A stretch of 64,000 bases of DNA from Odiellus spinosus. Taxonomy: Eukaryota > Arthropoda > Arachnida > Opiliones > Phalangiidae. The position numbers were made by a program, and so were the translations under genes. The stretch spans positions 17,645,942-17,709,941 of the forward strand of contig OY987232.1 in the NCBI GenBank assembly GCA_963920705.1, read 5' to 3'. The notes under the pieces are model-generated. The model ran no database searches. It saw only the letters and a program-made list of their open reading frames with translations, and had not been told where the DNA came from. The first letter of the stretch is position 1. Each line of letters starts with the position of its first letter. Of the stretch, positions 33,868 through 47,500 are shown piece after piece.

Positions 33868-34147
33868 CAAGGAGGATCAGAGAAGGAGAGGAAATGTGGG
33901 GACGGCGCGGTTCCTACTGCGTCGGCCTAAACTCCCACTCTGGGAGAACGGGGGTAGAGACGTTTCGTGGTAAAATGTTGTCGCGTGGGTAAAACGAATC
34001 CTTTATGAGACGCGCTAGCTAGCGACCACGTGACAACAGTTTACCTCGAGAATTTCCTATCCCCCTTTCCACCCGAGTGGGAGGTTGGCTCTTCTCTCTC
34101 TAACTCAACGCAGCCCCACATTTCCTCTCCTTCTCTGATCCTCCTTG
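33868..34147 (+). mobile_element. Family G MITE copy 3
   Basis: Perfect 7-bp duplication cttcagt. Confidence 0.95.
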
Positions 34148-34317
34148 CTTCAGTCGTAAGATCAGTAATCTCATTTTACATCTCAAATTGCTGGCAGACA
34201 ATTTTCCATTGCTTGAATTGTTGATTAAAGGGTTAGGAACAAGATCTGCAGGAACGTGTTTTCAAAACGATAAATTCTTCTTAATTATTAGAATAATTAG
34301 CCTAATTAATTAAGGGA

Positions 34318-34418
34318 ATTTATTTCTAGTTTAATAATTCTAGGTGGATTAGGCCTATTTAAACTATAAGGAATCGATAAAAAAACACTTCTTTTAAGGT
34401 TGCATTGTCCCTTTAAAT
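34318..34418 (+). mobile_element. Family D right-end fragment
   Basis: TTTATTTCTAGTTTAATAAT through GGTTGCATTGTCCCTTTAA. Confidence 0.55.
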
Positions 34419-35309
34419 GAAAATTAACGATAAACATTAGTTTAAATAAATCAAAATTCAAGTGAAACATATTTTTAATTGAAATAAATAAATTCAAATA
34501 TAACAAAAAAAAATTTTCACCCTAAAAATGAATATTTACTTTTTAAAAACACTAATTTTTTTCATTGATTATAAACAACCACATATATATACAAATTATT
34601 AATTTATAATTTATTCAAAAATGGCAAATATTTTTGTTTTAAAATATAACATTAATTTGTGCTTTGTTTTTTAATTATTTAAATATTAATTTTAGTCACA
34701 CTAACAATAGAAATTATGCTTTTTAATTTTTGCTTTTAATAATTAAATTTTGTTCATTTGATGAATTTATTAAATATAAATATTTAAAATTGTATACGGT
34801 ATGATTTAAGCAATATTAATGAGTATTAAGAGTTTAATTATTTATGTTAATGTACATTAAAATTAGGATAACTTATTAGAAACAATAGCAGTCAAAAATG
34901 ACTGAGTTTATTTTGAATTTAGGACTTACATTAATTTTTTTATGCGTTTACTTTCCCTATGAAATTAAAATACCCAAATTATTTCGATAGGTCGTGAGAT
35001 TTTCCCTTTTTTTTTCAATGTTTTTGGGCTCTTCGTCAAGCTAATGGGACGTATACTACACGTTTTTGTCGCTAAATATTCATATTTTTCTGATCAGATC
35101 TTTAATTAGACCATTAAACTATTATTTAATAATGATATCGCAAATAAAACGTAACCAACTTGAGAAATTCTAATGCAACATAGCGAAGAATATATGAAAA
35201 ATCGATATTTTAGCCACAGTCCCTAAAAAATGGGGTGGTCTAGGCTCTTACATTGTCGAGGATGTAGTAGTATGTGAAAAAACTAAGGTCCTTATGTTAA
35301 AATCACCGC
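34419..35309. other. Very AT-rich stretch
   Basis: Only a 30-codon frame at about 34898-34990 (MTEFILNLGLTLIFL..., one hydrophobic helix) stands out; it has no promoter and is not called. Confidence 0.3.
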
Positions 35310-35900
35310 ATCTCTACAATCTCCTAGACATAAACCGATTGCACCATTAGAAAGAAGACATTACATAGATTATTTTAAAATAATAAAATCTTGCCTCGCC
35401 ACTCGATAGATATTGAGCAAAAATTTCAAAAATTACCCATATCAGAAGCCGATGAAACCCTCCTTTGAAGTCTACTACTCTAATGTTCCATATAGCGCTC
35501 CTCTCTGTATGGGTAAAATTCCCAATTTTACGAGATAGGAGGGGTCCTACTTCATACCCCCCTGTCTACGGAAAATTGGAAATTCTCTCTCTCCACAAAC
35601 GACGACGTTTTTTGGACTAACTCCGAGGCTGCTAGAGATATTCGCTCGACGAACTCCCGCTCCGAAAATATCTACCGTTACGAGGCGTACGAATCGCGCT
35701 TTTTGAAACTAACCCATACAGAGAGGGGTAGACAAGACCCGGGAGTAATAGACTTCAAAGGAGGGTTTCATCAGCTTCTGCCCACATAATAAACCGATTG
35801 CACCATTAGAAAGTAGACATTCCGTATATTATTTCAAGATCATAAAATTACGAAAAAACTGTTTCGCCGCTCGATTGAAAACGAGCAAAAACCTGGGGAT
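35310..35900 (+). repeat. Diverged 172-bp satellite monomers split by family A
   Basis: CCGATTGCACCATTAGAAAG occurs on both sides of the family A insertion. Single relatives of the arrays at 42822 and 54131. Confidence 0.6.
35443..35780 (-). mobile_element. Family A MITE copy 12, in a satellite monomer
   Basis: 7-bp flanks cccatat and cccacat (one mismatch). Confidence 0.93.
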
Positions 35901-36009
35901 ACCCTTTGTCAAAAACTAGGTGGTTTAGCCAATGAATTTATTTGTAAGAATTACATAACCTTTGTATCGATAATTTCGTGTATTCTTCTCTATATCCTTT
36001 GTTACACAG

Positions 36010-37476
36010 CTCTATACGCTGCGTGGGTTTGCCAAATCTGGCTTTTCAAAAGATTGAGTCAATCACGGAGAAGAGATAGAGGTTGAGAAATACTTGAAGA
36101 AAATTCGACTTTTACAAGATTACCTTCATCTCAGTAGAGTCCGTTTACTCGGGTTGGGACAAGGGTAGGCAGGTGCGACAAGGGGTTATTCCCAAATTAT
36201 CGACAAGGGATGGTTCCCGATGGTTCGACTGTCAAATTATTGACAAGGGACTAGCCCCAATTGATCGACTGTCAAATGATCGACATGGGGTTATTCACAT
36301 TTGATCGACAAGGAATTATTCACAATTGATCGACTGTCAAATGATTGTCAAGGAATTATTCCCAGTTGATTGACTGTCAAATTATTGACAAGGGACTAGC
36401 CCCAATTGATCGATTGTCAAATGATCGACATGGGGTTATTCACATTTGATCGACAAGGAATCATTCACAATTGATCGACTGTCAAATGATTGTCATGGAA
36501 TTATTCCCAGTTGATTGACTGTCAAATTATTGACAAGGGACTAGCCCCAATTGATCTACTGTCAAATGATCGACATGGGGTTATTCACATTTGATCGACA
36601 AGGAATTATTCACAATTGATCGACTGTCAAATTATTGACAAGGAATTATTCCCAATTGATTGACTGTCAAATGATCGACAAGGGGTTATTTCCAATTAAT
36701 CGACTGTCAAATGATCGACAAGGGACTAGCCGCAATCGATCGACTGTCAAATGAATCTACAAGGAATTATTCCCAATTGATTGACTGTCAAATGATCGAC
36801 AAAGGGTTATTTCCAATTAATCGATTGTCAAATTATCGACAAGGGACTAGCCCCAATTGATCGACTGTCAAATGATCGACATGGAATTATTCCCAATTGA
36901 TTGACAAGGAATTATTCCCAATTAATCAACTGTCAAATGATCGACAAAGGGTTATTCCCAATCGATTGACTGTCAAATGATCGACATGGGATTATTCCCA
37001 ATTGATTGACAAGGAATTATTCCCAATTAATCAACTGCCAAACGATCGACATGAGGTTATTCCCAATTTATCGGCTCTCAAATAATCGGTAAAGATTTGG
37101 TTAGGGTAGTTAACTCAAATAGTTTCCTTATCATCAAACAATATTTTCTCACGTTGGCCCTCCTTTAAACTCTCCTCCGTGCTGTGATTCAATAGCGTCG
37201 CAATTGCAAAGAATTTCCCGCTGGTTCTCTGATTTTATTAAAGGTTTTTTTTTTCTTTTTTCGCTAGAGATTGATGTTACATTTCTTTTTTTATTTATTT
37301 TTTTAGTCCAATTTATATCAGGATTTTGGCCCCTATTGCCAAATGTTGGTAGTTTTAGGGTTGATCCAATTTTTCTCCTGGGATTTAATGGTCAAAGCCA
37401 AGACATACATATACTTTTAAATTCACCAAAAAAAAATGAAGCCATTTATATATTAAATCAAATTTATGGCTTTTAA
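36010..37476 (+). CDS. 3' end of a membrane-type protein gene, three exons
   Basis: Exon A (36010-36081) follows CTTTGTTACACAG and encodes LYAAWVCQIWLFKRLSQSRR then RDR. Exon B (37196-37243) encodes SQLQRISRWFSDFIK. Exon C (37307-37476) follows a long pyrimidine tract ending TTTTTTTAG, encodes FWPLLPNVGSFRVD and ends ILNQIYGF plus stop. Both junctions are phase 1, and the only good frame runs through all three. The hydrophobic start of exon A followed by a basic run looks like the end of a transmembrane helix and a cytosolic tail (inference). Intron 1 holds the 36195-37090 minisatellite. Intron 2 is 63 bp, stop-free and in frame. Upstream exons were not found; product not recognised. Confidence 0.65.
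36195..37090 (+). repeat. TGATCGAC minisatellite inside an intron
   Basis: About 30-bp degenerate units combining CAATTGATCGACTGTCAAAT with GATCGACAAGGAATTATTCC, also visible as a higher-order unit of about 120 bp. It lies in the first visible intron of the 36010-37476 gene and shares CAAATGATCGACA with the 7365-8260 arms. Confidence 0.85.
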
Positions 37477-37529
37477 AACCCACAATATTTTGCTTGGATT
37501 TATTAACAATGGACACTTAGCTGAATTAG

Positions 37530-37535
37530 AATAAA
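37530..37535 (+). terminator. Poly(A) signal of the 36010-37476 gene
   Basis: AATAAA 54 nt after the stop codon. Confidence 0.6.
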
Positions 37536-37978
37536 ACAAAAAATTGGTTAGACTTTCCTAGCTCCAATCTACATTTTTAACTTATTTATTTTGTACAAGA
37601 AGACATAGTTTCGATCCGGAACTGTCTAGAGGGGACCTAAAAGTTCTGCGCAACTTTTTCGCGCAACCAGGAACTTCCTGACGCAATCAAACAGAAACCA
37701 AATCAGTCGGGTACAATTTTACGCGATATACTAATATTTTTTTTTTTATAAACAAAGATATTAACATTATTTCTATGGCCAAGGCTTAGGAAAGCAAATC
37801 AGATTTATTTCCTCAATAGGTAATAGGTCTATCGGTTGTTAAAACCGTCAGAATCGTTACGAAACTGGTTCCCGAAGCAGTTTCGAGAAATCGAATCAAT
37901 TCTCACGACTCTAGCGAAAGGTTTTAAATCGATTTCAAGGCTTAGTATGAACGCAACCTTTGTTCGCCTCTTTCTCTA

Positions 37979-38419
37979 TTAAAGGGAGAATGCAACCTAA
38001 TTACACGTGATTTTTTATCGATTCCTTATCGTTTAAATAGGCCTAATCCACCGATAAAAAGTTTACAATGCAAATATTAAACTAGAAATAAATTTAAATC
38101 TTACCCTGAAAATAGGCTTAGCGGGATTCATGGAGATCCTGAATCGCGTCCGTGTAAGGTCTAGCGACCAATGAGCGAAGGCCCGTCGTTCATGCGAGAT
38201 CTCCACGAGACTTACGTCGCGCGCGATTGGTCGCTAGACCTTACACGCGAGGAAATCAGGAGCTCCATGAATCCCACTAAGCCTATTTTCAGGGTAAGAT
38301 TTAAATGTATTTCTTGTTTAATATTTGTTTGTAAATTTTTTCATTAGTGGATTAGTCCTATTTAAACAATAAGGAATCGATAAAAAATCACTTGTTGTTA
38401 GGTTGCATCCTCCCTTTAA
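37979..38419 (-). mobile_element. Family D element, intact, inverted relative to 14512
   Basis: 441 bp between TTAA sites, with AAAGGGAGAATGCAACCTAA and the complement at the ends. Same length as the 14512-14952 copy. Confidence 0.85.
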
Positions 38420-38567
38420 GTTAAGTGTCCAAGTGTTAATTGTCCTAGGATTTAAGTTTTGGGTTTTTAATATTTTAGAAACAAATCGGTGTTAGAAGAA
38501 TTATATTTCATGTAATATAATGGTTATGTGGACAAAAGATAAAAAAAAATAATCTTAGAAAAAGTCG

Positions 38568-41500
38568 TTAACTTTGATCGTCCGCAGTTGGATGATTCCG
38601 TGGAGATCCAATTCGAAATGAACAGAGTCGTTCAAACTCGTTGGCTTCTTTTTCAAGCGAGTCTAGGAGGGCTTTTGTCGACCTTTTTTCGGCTGGTAAT
38701 ATAAGATCCAAGTTCCCAAGAGATAAAAATAAAAACAAGATTGTCATTACCACGATAATAATTACACCAAAATAGATAGGGACGGAATTTAGGCGGGCCG
38801 CGATTGGCTAAATCATCTACCGATAAAACTATTTACACTAGCGGCCGCTCGAATCCTGCAGAATCTGCTACGGGGTGTTATTTACTTAAATGACATTAAG
38901 CAGCAGCCGATGAAACCCTCCTTTGAAGTCTATTACTCCCTGGTCTTTATACCCCTCTCTGTATGGGTTAGTTTCAAAAAGCGCGATTCGTACGCCTCCT
39001 AACGGTAGATATTTACGGAGCGGGAGTTCGTCGAGCGAATATCTCTAGCAGCCTCGGAGTTCGTCAAAAAAACGTCGTCGTTTGTGGAGAGAGAGAATTT
39101 CCAATTTTTCCGTAGACAGGGGGGTATGAAGTAGGACCCCTCCGATCTCGTAAAATTGTGAATTTTACCCTTACAGAGAGGAGCGCTATATGGAACATTA
39201 GAGTAGTAGACTTCAAAGGAGGGTTTCATCGGCTTCTGTATTAAGTAATAAACTTTTGCTTTCACTTATTGATTTTATTGGAGTTTTTTGTTTTACCTTT
39301 ACTTAGTCGAATTTGTAGTCTTTGGTTTTCTTTTCTTAGAAAATGAATTGTAGCTTCTTGCTTCTTTATCTATTTTAAAGAGAAAGAAAAAAATGATTTT
39401 TATTAATCAATAAACTTAGTAGTAAAACATTCAAAACCCAAAATTAAGCCTTTGTCTAGAAGAAGAAGAAAAAAAAATAGGTTGTTAAAAGTAAATTTTG
39501 CGTAAAGCGTTTGAGGTTTATCGATTTATTGAAGACCGATATATTAAGGTTCAAGTTTTATATGAATTTATGTGAAGGTACTCAAAGGGTTCAACCTTCT
39601 AGGGTAGTTTTGACAGCCAGAACAAGAAATTTATCAGAGTTTTCCAAAGATTCCCTAACCATTTCTAAATAATTTCCCTGAGTAATATTTAATTTAAATT
39701 CGACCAAAAGTCTATGACTTTATTCCATATAAGTAAACAACGCCCGGTAGCTTTATACTATCAGCAAAGGTCCTGGTAATTCCCCCCCCCCCCCCCAGAT
39801 TCTGATTCGAGACACTCTAGCGGTTCCATTCGCTGTAAATAATGAACGATGGAAGCGACACTCTGCGGAGAAATTCATTCCGGAGTTAGGAGGGAAGAGA
39901 GCCAAGCGCGGCCCGCCTAAATTCCAACACTCTCTCCCGACTTAAAATATCCTGGAAGAGTCCAAATCACTCGAGCAAGACAGGGGTGATGATTTTTTTG
40001 TCTATTTTTAAGTGATAGACTATGATTTAAAACTGGACCTTTGCTGATTGTATTAAGCTACGGGGCGTTGTTTACTTTTATGGAATAAATTAATAGACTT
40101 TTGATAATATGAATAACATAAAACACTTATTTTTAAGTGACGTTTCAACTTGAGTTTAATCCTTTCATAATTAATATTGTTTTAATTATTTTACGACAAC
40201 AATTTTTCATTTCATAATAAAATTAACTAAGCAACAAATTCAACCCTTTTAATTACTATAGGGAAACTGCTTGGCTCGGATTTACATTAATTAAAACTAC
40301 GCTTTATATAAAGAAAAAAAAAATATCAGGCTAAATCTAAAGCGTCGACAGATTCACAGATAATTAATTTTAACGAGGAAAAGTGTGGTGCAACAGCTGG
40401 TTTAGACTAATATCTGTCATTTAACAAAGACGCTATTTTAAAGGGAGAACGAAGGATAAAATTAAAAGCCTTGTTTTGTTGTTAAAACAGTAATACATTA
40501 ATTAAAAAGGTGTATAACTTTTGTTAATTGAATAAGATCATCGTGTATATCAATCAGATATTAAAATATCCATTTCTTATTCGAGATATTAACGGATACC
40601 CGAATGTAACGACAAACTAACGCGATTCCTACTCATTGTTAAATTGGGAAATTGATACGAGTTATAAAGTTATTCATTCGCCGATAACGAACAATTTGAA
40701 ACCAAAGAGTTTCTTCGTCTATTTTAACCCAAAATTGAGATCTCGAAGCTAGAATTGTTCCTTTCGATTTAGACGAACAAAATGGAATTCTTATATTTCA
40801 TTCTATATATTACGGATTTCGAGAAACGTCGTATTTTTATCTCGGCCCGTTATCCGTTCGAATAAATTGATGGATAATTCGTTTATTAATTAAAATTTTA
40901 TCTCCGGGTCTAATTCGTATCCAGCATTTGAATACGATTCTATTTATATAATTTGCGGATTTATATTAACTTAATTTATCCGAGATTAAAATATCTGAAA
41001 ATATATATCGACTAATTGAAATTAATAGGAATTTTAATTAACTTACTAGACAATGTAATCTTAGTACTTCTTGATGCAATCTTGTCATGCAAGTTACTTG
41101 GGCTTGATAGGCTTCCAGACTTTTACTTCGCCTATAATTATATTACATCCAATTTATTGGCACTAAGTACTAGTTAAGCCCGCTTTTAGATAATTACCAT
41201 CTTTCAATCTCGTCATCCATGGCTGACAGAGCTTCAGGACTGCTCCATTCGTGGAGGCCAAGTAGCGGTGGATAATGTCCTGCAAAATGTTAATTTATAA
41301 TCGTATGTTATTAGTATTGTTGTAAGGATATTGAAAAACAACTAAATCGATGTCAAATTGTAACTAGTTAATAAGATAGAGAACTCTAAATTAAACTTTG
41401 ATTATTTAAAAATCGTTTAAATAGGCCTAATCAGAAGCCGATGAAACCCTCCTTTGAAGTCTACTACTCTAATGTTCCATATAGCGCTCCTCTCTGTATG

Positions 41501-44500
41501 GGTAAAATTCCCAATTTTACGAGATCGGAGGGGTCCTACTTCATACCCCCCTGTCTACGGAAAATTGGAAATTCTCTCTCTCCACAAACGACGACGTTTT
41601 TTTGACGAACTCCGAGGCTGCTAGAGATATTCGCTCGACGAACTCCCACTCCGAAAATATCTACCGTTAGGAGACGTACGAATCGCGCTTTTTGAAACTA
41701 ACCCATACAGAGAGGGGTAGACAAGACCCGGGAGTAATAGACTTCAAAGGAGGGTTTCATCGGCTTTTGGCCTAATTCAGGGCAGCCACAGGTCAGGGAA
41801 AACAGGAAAAAGTCGGGGAATTTGAAAATTAAACAAAAAAAGTCAGGGAATTTTAGGATATTTTAAAAAGTCAGGGAATCTAAAGATCTTTCAAGAAGCC
41901 AGGAAATTCCAATCATTTTCTGCTTAAAAGATTCTCAGCTGACCGTGTCAGTTGTATAGATTAGAACAAAGATACGCGTGTGCAAAAAGTTTGGCGAACG
42001 CGATTATATAAAAAATAAAAGGTTAAAAACTGGGTAGTATTAGCTGAAACTAATGTTTCGTCGATTTATCATCAAAACTTTAGAGTTTGGGAAGTATTTC
42101 GAGCTATAACACGTTCCTTTGTGAAACAAACAATTTATTATCGTACCCCGACAAAGCCACGAAATTATTCTAACCCAATCAATTTCCCCAAGGAATTTTT
42201 GGCGGAGTTGGAAATTTATCAACCCGCCAACAGTTTGTTTCGATTTGTTGGTTACAGTGTTGGCATTGTTGCATCGTGAATACGAGAGGTTTTAGTTTAA
42301 TTTAAAGGGTATAAACCATTGGCAGAAGCCGATGAAACCCTCCTTTGAAGTCTATTACTCCCTGGTCTTGTCTACCCCTCTCTGTATGGGTTATTCTCAA
42401 AAGGCGCGATTCGTACGCCTCCTAACGGTAGATATTTTCAGAGCGGGAGTTCGTCGAGCGAATATCTCTAGCAGCCTCGGAGTTCGTCCAAAAAACGTCG
42501 TCGTTTGTGGAGAGAGAGAATTTCCAATTTTCCGTAGACAGGGGGGGATGAAGTAGGACCCCTTCTAACTCGTAAAATTGTGAATTTTACCCATACAGAG
42601 AGGAGCGCTATATGGAACATTGGAGTAGTAGACTTCAAAGGAGGGTTTCATCGGCTTCTGCCATTGGGAATTAGATGTTATCTCTTTCAAAATAAATTAC
42701 CAGTGTATAGATAGAAAATCTAAAGAGCACTGTAGAGGGGGAAAGGAAATTTTTCATAAAATGGAGGAACCAATTTCGAAGTTTCATTACTCAAAAGAAA
42801 TTAGAACCCATTTTAATTACTCCATTAGAAAGTAGACATTCCGTATATTATTTTAAGATCATAAAATTATGTTTCGCCACTCGAAAAAGTTGTTTCGCCA
42901 CTCGATACAAATCGAGCAAAATCCTCAAAAATGAGCCCCATCTTAAAATGGCCGTAACTTTTCTCTACGATCTCCTAGACACAAACCGATTGCACCATTA
43001 GAAAGTAGACATTCTGTAGATTATTTTAAGATCATAAAAAGTTGTTTCGCCACTCGAAAAAGGTGTTTCGCCACTCGATACAAATCGAGCAAAATCCCAA
43101 ATTGACCCCTATCATAAAATGGCCCTAACTTTTCTCTACGATCTCCTAGACATAAACCGATTGCACCATTAGAAAGTAGACATTCTATATATTATTTTAA
43201 GATCATAAAATTATGTTTCGCCACTCGAAAAAATGGTTTCGCCACTCGATACAATTCGAGCAAAATCCTCAAAAATGAGCCCAATCTTAAAATGGCCATA
43301 ACTTTTTTCTACAATCTCCCAGGCACAAACCGATTGCACCATTAGAAAGTAGACATTCTGTAGATTATTTTAAGCTCATAAAATTATGTTTCGCCACTCG
43401 AAAAATTGGTTTCGCCACTCGATACAAATTGACCAAAAATCCCAAATTGACCCCTATCATAAAATGGCCCTAACGTTTCTCTACGATCTCCTAGACACAA
43501 ACCGATTGCACCATTAGAAAGTAGACATTCCGTATATTATTTTAAGATCATAAAATTATGTTTCGCCACTCGAAAAAGTTGTTTCGCCACTCGATACAAA
43601 TCGAGCAAAATCCTCAAAAATGAGCCCCATCTTAAAATGGCCGTAACTTTTCTCTACGATCTCCTAGGCATAAGCCGATTGCACCATTAGAAAGTAGACA
43701 TTCTATATATTATTTTAAGATCATAAAATTATGTTTCGCCACTCGAAAAAATGGTTTCGCCACTCGATACAATTCGAGCAAAATCCTCAAAAATGAGCCC
43801 AATCTTAAAATGGCCATAACTTTTTCTACAATCTCCCAGGCACAAACCGATTGCACCATTAGAAAGTAGACATTCTGTAGATTATTTTAAGATCATAAAA
43901 AGTTGTTTCGCCACTCGAAAAAGGTGTTTCGCCACTCGATACAAATCGAGCAAAATCCTCAAAAATGATTGGATAAATTAATCACGGTATGTTAGGTTGC
44001 ATTCTCCCTTGTTTTTAATCTAACCGGGTCAGCTAAAACAATTCGTAATTTGTCATCGAACATAATTATAATTAAATTTGAAACGTACCGTCGAATGGTG
44101 GTAGATAACACATTGGTTTGCTGCTATCTCGAATTTCGTCTAATTCCCTGTGAAATTTTAATTGTTTCATTAATTATAATTGGTAAATGAAGGGGGGATA
44201 ATCGCTTTGCATAAATTCCAATCTTATTTAGATATTTCTAATTAGTTTTAAATGATAACAAGTCTCTAATTACGGTAGTTTTCAATTAAAAAAAAATCGG
44301 ATTTTTAAAGTTGGATAATTTTTAATATTGTTCGAAATGAACTGTCAAATTTTCCAAATAGACTACAGCCTACTTATAATATTAGCACCAATCCCAACCG
44401 CTAGAGAAAGCAATTTCGAATTCTGTAACACGAAAGGTTTAGTTTTTTTGGATTATTTCCTATCTCCACGGGCGACAAAACTTTCAGAGCCATATACCAA

Positions 44501-47500
44501 TCATAATATGCCTTATTTTAAACTTGAAACGTGATTAATTTCTTACCTAAATCGACTATTGAGTATAATATCATCGGTAAATCCGCTCTTAAGGAAGAAT
44601 TGAAAGGATGATTTATCGGCTTGTACAGCTAGAGCGTCGTAGGGTCCCACTAATTGCGGGCTTTTGAGCTTCTGCCATGATATAATATCATCGTCGTAAA
44701 AGAAGAAATAAGACAGAGGAGAAAACAAACCAGAAAAGTAATTTTCAGCGGGGTTATAACAAAAAAAGGGCGCCATGTACGAGAGTTAAGGATGTGTTTT
44801 CATGGTTGACATCTGTCCAGTACCCTCCTTCATAAACTCAAAGTTATAGGACATTTTACCAAAACCTATTAGTACCATATTTCCCGTGGAAGTAATTGTT
44901 ATAATTGGACAACTGTCCATTGACCCTATCTCGAAAAAGACATTTGGAAAATGTATCAGACAATGTCCATGCAGTGTCCCGTGGTTAATTCCGTCCCTGG
45001 TCTTCGTTAACATTGATAGTTTGAAGCCCTGAGCTGACCATAAGGTCAGTTTGCAAGCATAGAGTTTACTTAACCCTCTCTGAAGACCGTTCTTTGCCAA
45101 ATCCTCCCTAATTTAAATTTCCCCCAACGGTTTCTGATTTCCTGGTCTGCGAACAGTTCCATGGGAAAGCAATCTCTTCAGTTATCTTTACCAAGAAGGA
45201 TCAGATAAGGAGAGGAAAAGTGGGGCTGCGTTGAGTTAGAGAGAGAAGAGCCAACCTCCCACTCGGGTGGAAAGGGGGGATAGGAAATTCTCGAGGTAAA
45301 CTGTTGTCACGTGGTCGTTAGCTAGCGCGTCTCATAAAGGATTCGTTTTACCCACGTGACAACAATTTACCACGAAGCATCTCTACCCCCGTCTGTCCCC
45401 CGTTCTCCCAGAGTGGGAGTTTAGGCCGACGAAGTAGGAGCCGCGCCGTTCCCACTTTTCCTCTCCTTATCTGATCCTTCTTGTCTTTACTGAAAAATGA
45501 ATCAGTATTCCATTGTTGCAACGAAATCCCGCTAGGGTATTTTCCAACGAATGTGTTCTCGTCTACGAACCGTTACTAAGTTAGTTCCATGGGCAAGCAA
45601 CCTTTATCTCTACATAATTAAGAAAACTGGCCACAACCGGACCAACCAGGGCCTAGGGGGGAAGGTCAAATAACTTCTATTTATGTATTATTGTTTCTAA
45701 TCGTATTATAAATGCGTTAAAATCAAATCATGAAAACACACCTTAGAAATATATATCATTTTCTTTTTATAAGTCATTTTTGTGATCTAAGAAATGGAAG
45801 AGAAATACTTCTCGAAGCGGGAAATAGAAAAAACAAATCTCATACTTTAACGAGAAATCTTCCGACTCCACTCTTTCTGAACCTTTTTCTGACCGCCAAT
45901 AGAGAAACGTGAACAACTTTGGTGCCAGGAATTCTATTTAAAAATACATTAACTTTAACCTGAAATTGCATATAGATTAATCAGAAGCCGATGAAACCCT
46001 CCTTTGAAGTCTATTACTCCCGGGTCTTGTTTACCCCTCTCTGTATGGGTTAGTTTCAAAAAGGGCGATTCGTACGCCTCCTAACGGTAGATATTTTCGG
46101 AGCGGGAGTTCGTCGAGCGAATATATCTAGCAGCCTCGGAGTTCGTCAAAAAAACGTCGTCGTTTGTGGAGAGAGAGAATTTCCAATTTTGCGTAGACAG
46201 GGGGGTATGAAGTAGGACCCCTCCGATCTCGTAAAATTGTGAATTTTACCCATACAGAGAGGAGCGCTATATCGAACCAAGGAGGATCAGAGAAGGAGAG
46301 GAAATGTGGGGCTGCGTTGAGTTAGAGAGAGAAGAGCCAACCTCCCACTCGGGTGGAAAGGGGGATAGGAAATTCTCGAGGTAAACTGTTGTCACGTGGT
46401 CGCTAGCTAGCGCGTCTCATAAAGGATTCGTTTTACCCACGCGACAACAATTTACCACGAAGCATCTCTACCCCCTTCTGTCCCCCGTTCTCCCAGAGTG
46501 GGAGTTAAGGCCGACGCAGTAGGAACCGCGCCGTCCCCACATTTCCTCTCCTTCTCTGATCCTCCTTGATCGAACATTGGAGTAGTAGACTTCAAAGGAG
46601 GGTTTCATCGGCTTCTTATTAACTTAATTTAGATGATATTTAAACCAAAACCAAAGAAACTACGTCATACGGTGGTCATTAAGGTCATATTTCAGTTACG
46701 AAACAAAATATTCTCAAAAATATCTTATAACTACAAAATAATTTTTTTTTTTTTTTTTTTGGAACCATATCTTAGGAGAGTTTAAAAATCGTTAACTACT
46801 AACGGAGAACCTATCAGATTTCGATTAAACGCGACCCACAAGCCACGATTGTCATTGCCATTTTTCATAAAAAATATTAGAAACTTTTCCCAATCTTTCC
46901 TGAAAAAGAATTTTCAAAATCAATTCACTCGAAAAAAGCCAGAGCTCTGAAATTGAAAAATACTCCCACACAACCTAATACTCAACTTTTCACACGATAC
47001 CCTATACCTACTCAAAAACGGCTGACATGATCGTGCCTTTTAAATGCCTTTTTTAAAAGCATATAGACCCTATTAGCTGAAATGAAGTATTTTTTTTCTG
47101 ATTCCTTATGTAAAAATATGCTCCTCTGAATTTTTTCGTAATTTTTGAAGTACAAATACTATTAGAAAATATTTTTTAAAGTTTTATATCCTAAACACGC
47201 ATTTGAATTTTTCTACTATTGCCAAGAAGCCAATCAGAACCAAGGACTCATCCTCCGACTTACTAAGATAAAAAGTAGAAACCCTAGCGACATCTAGGTG
47301 ATAATGTAGTTTAAATTTTGGACTTGATTTTTATGAAAATTAGGTTTATAAAAGATTGTAGGCGTCATTATCATCCAAAGCTCGTTACTAGCGAAGGTTA
47401 TAGTTTTTAAAACGTAGCTGCCGCTTCTATTGGAGAAAATTTGTAAACTATTCTATTTCAAATCTTCAATTAAAACCAAGATCTTTATATTATCACCTAG

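Noticed and set aside
38568-38753. Neuropeptide precursor (hydrophobic start, then EKR dibasic site)
   Set aside because: The hydrophobic part is the intron pyrimidine tract read in frame. The downstream part joins in phase to eight GNAT-gene exons.
44786-45100. Minus-strand ORF of 104 codons as a gene
   Set aside because: It lies in a GNAT-gene intron, has no splice sites in a compatible phase, and its composition is not protein-like.
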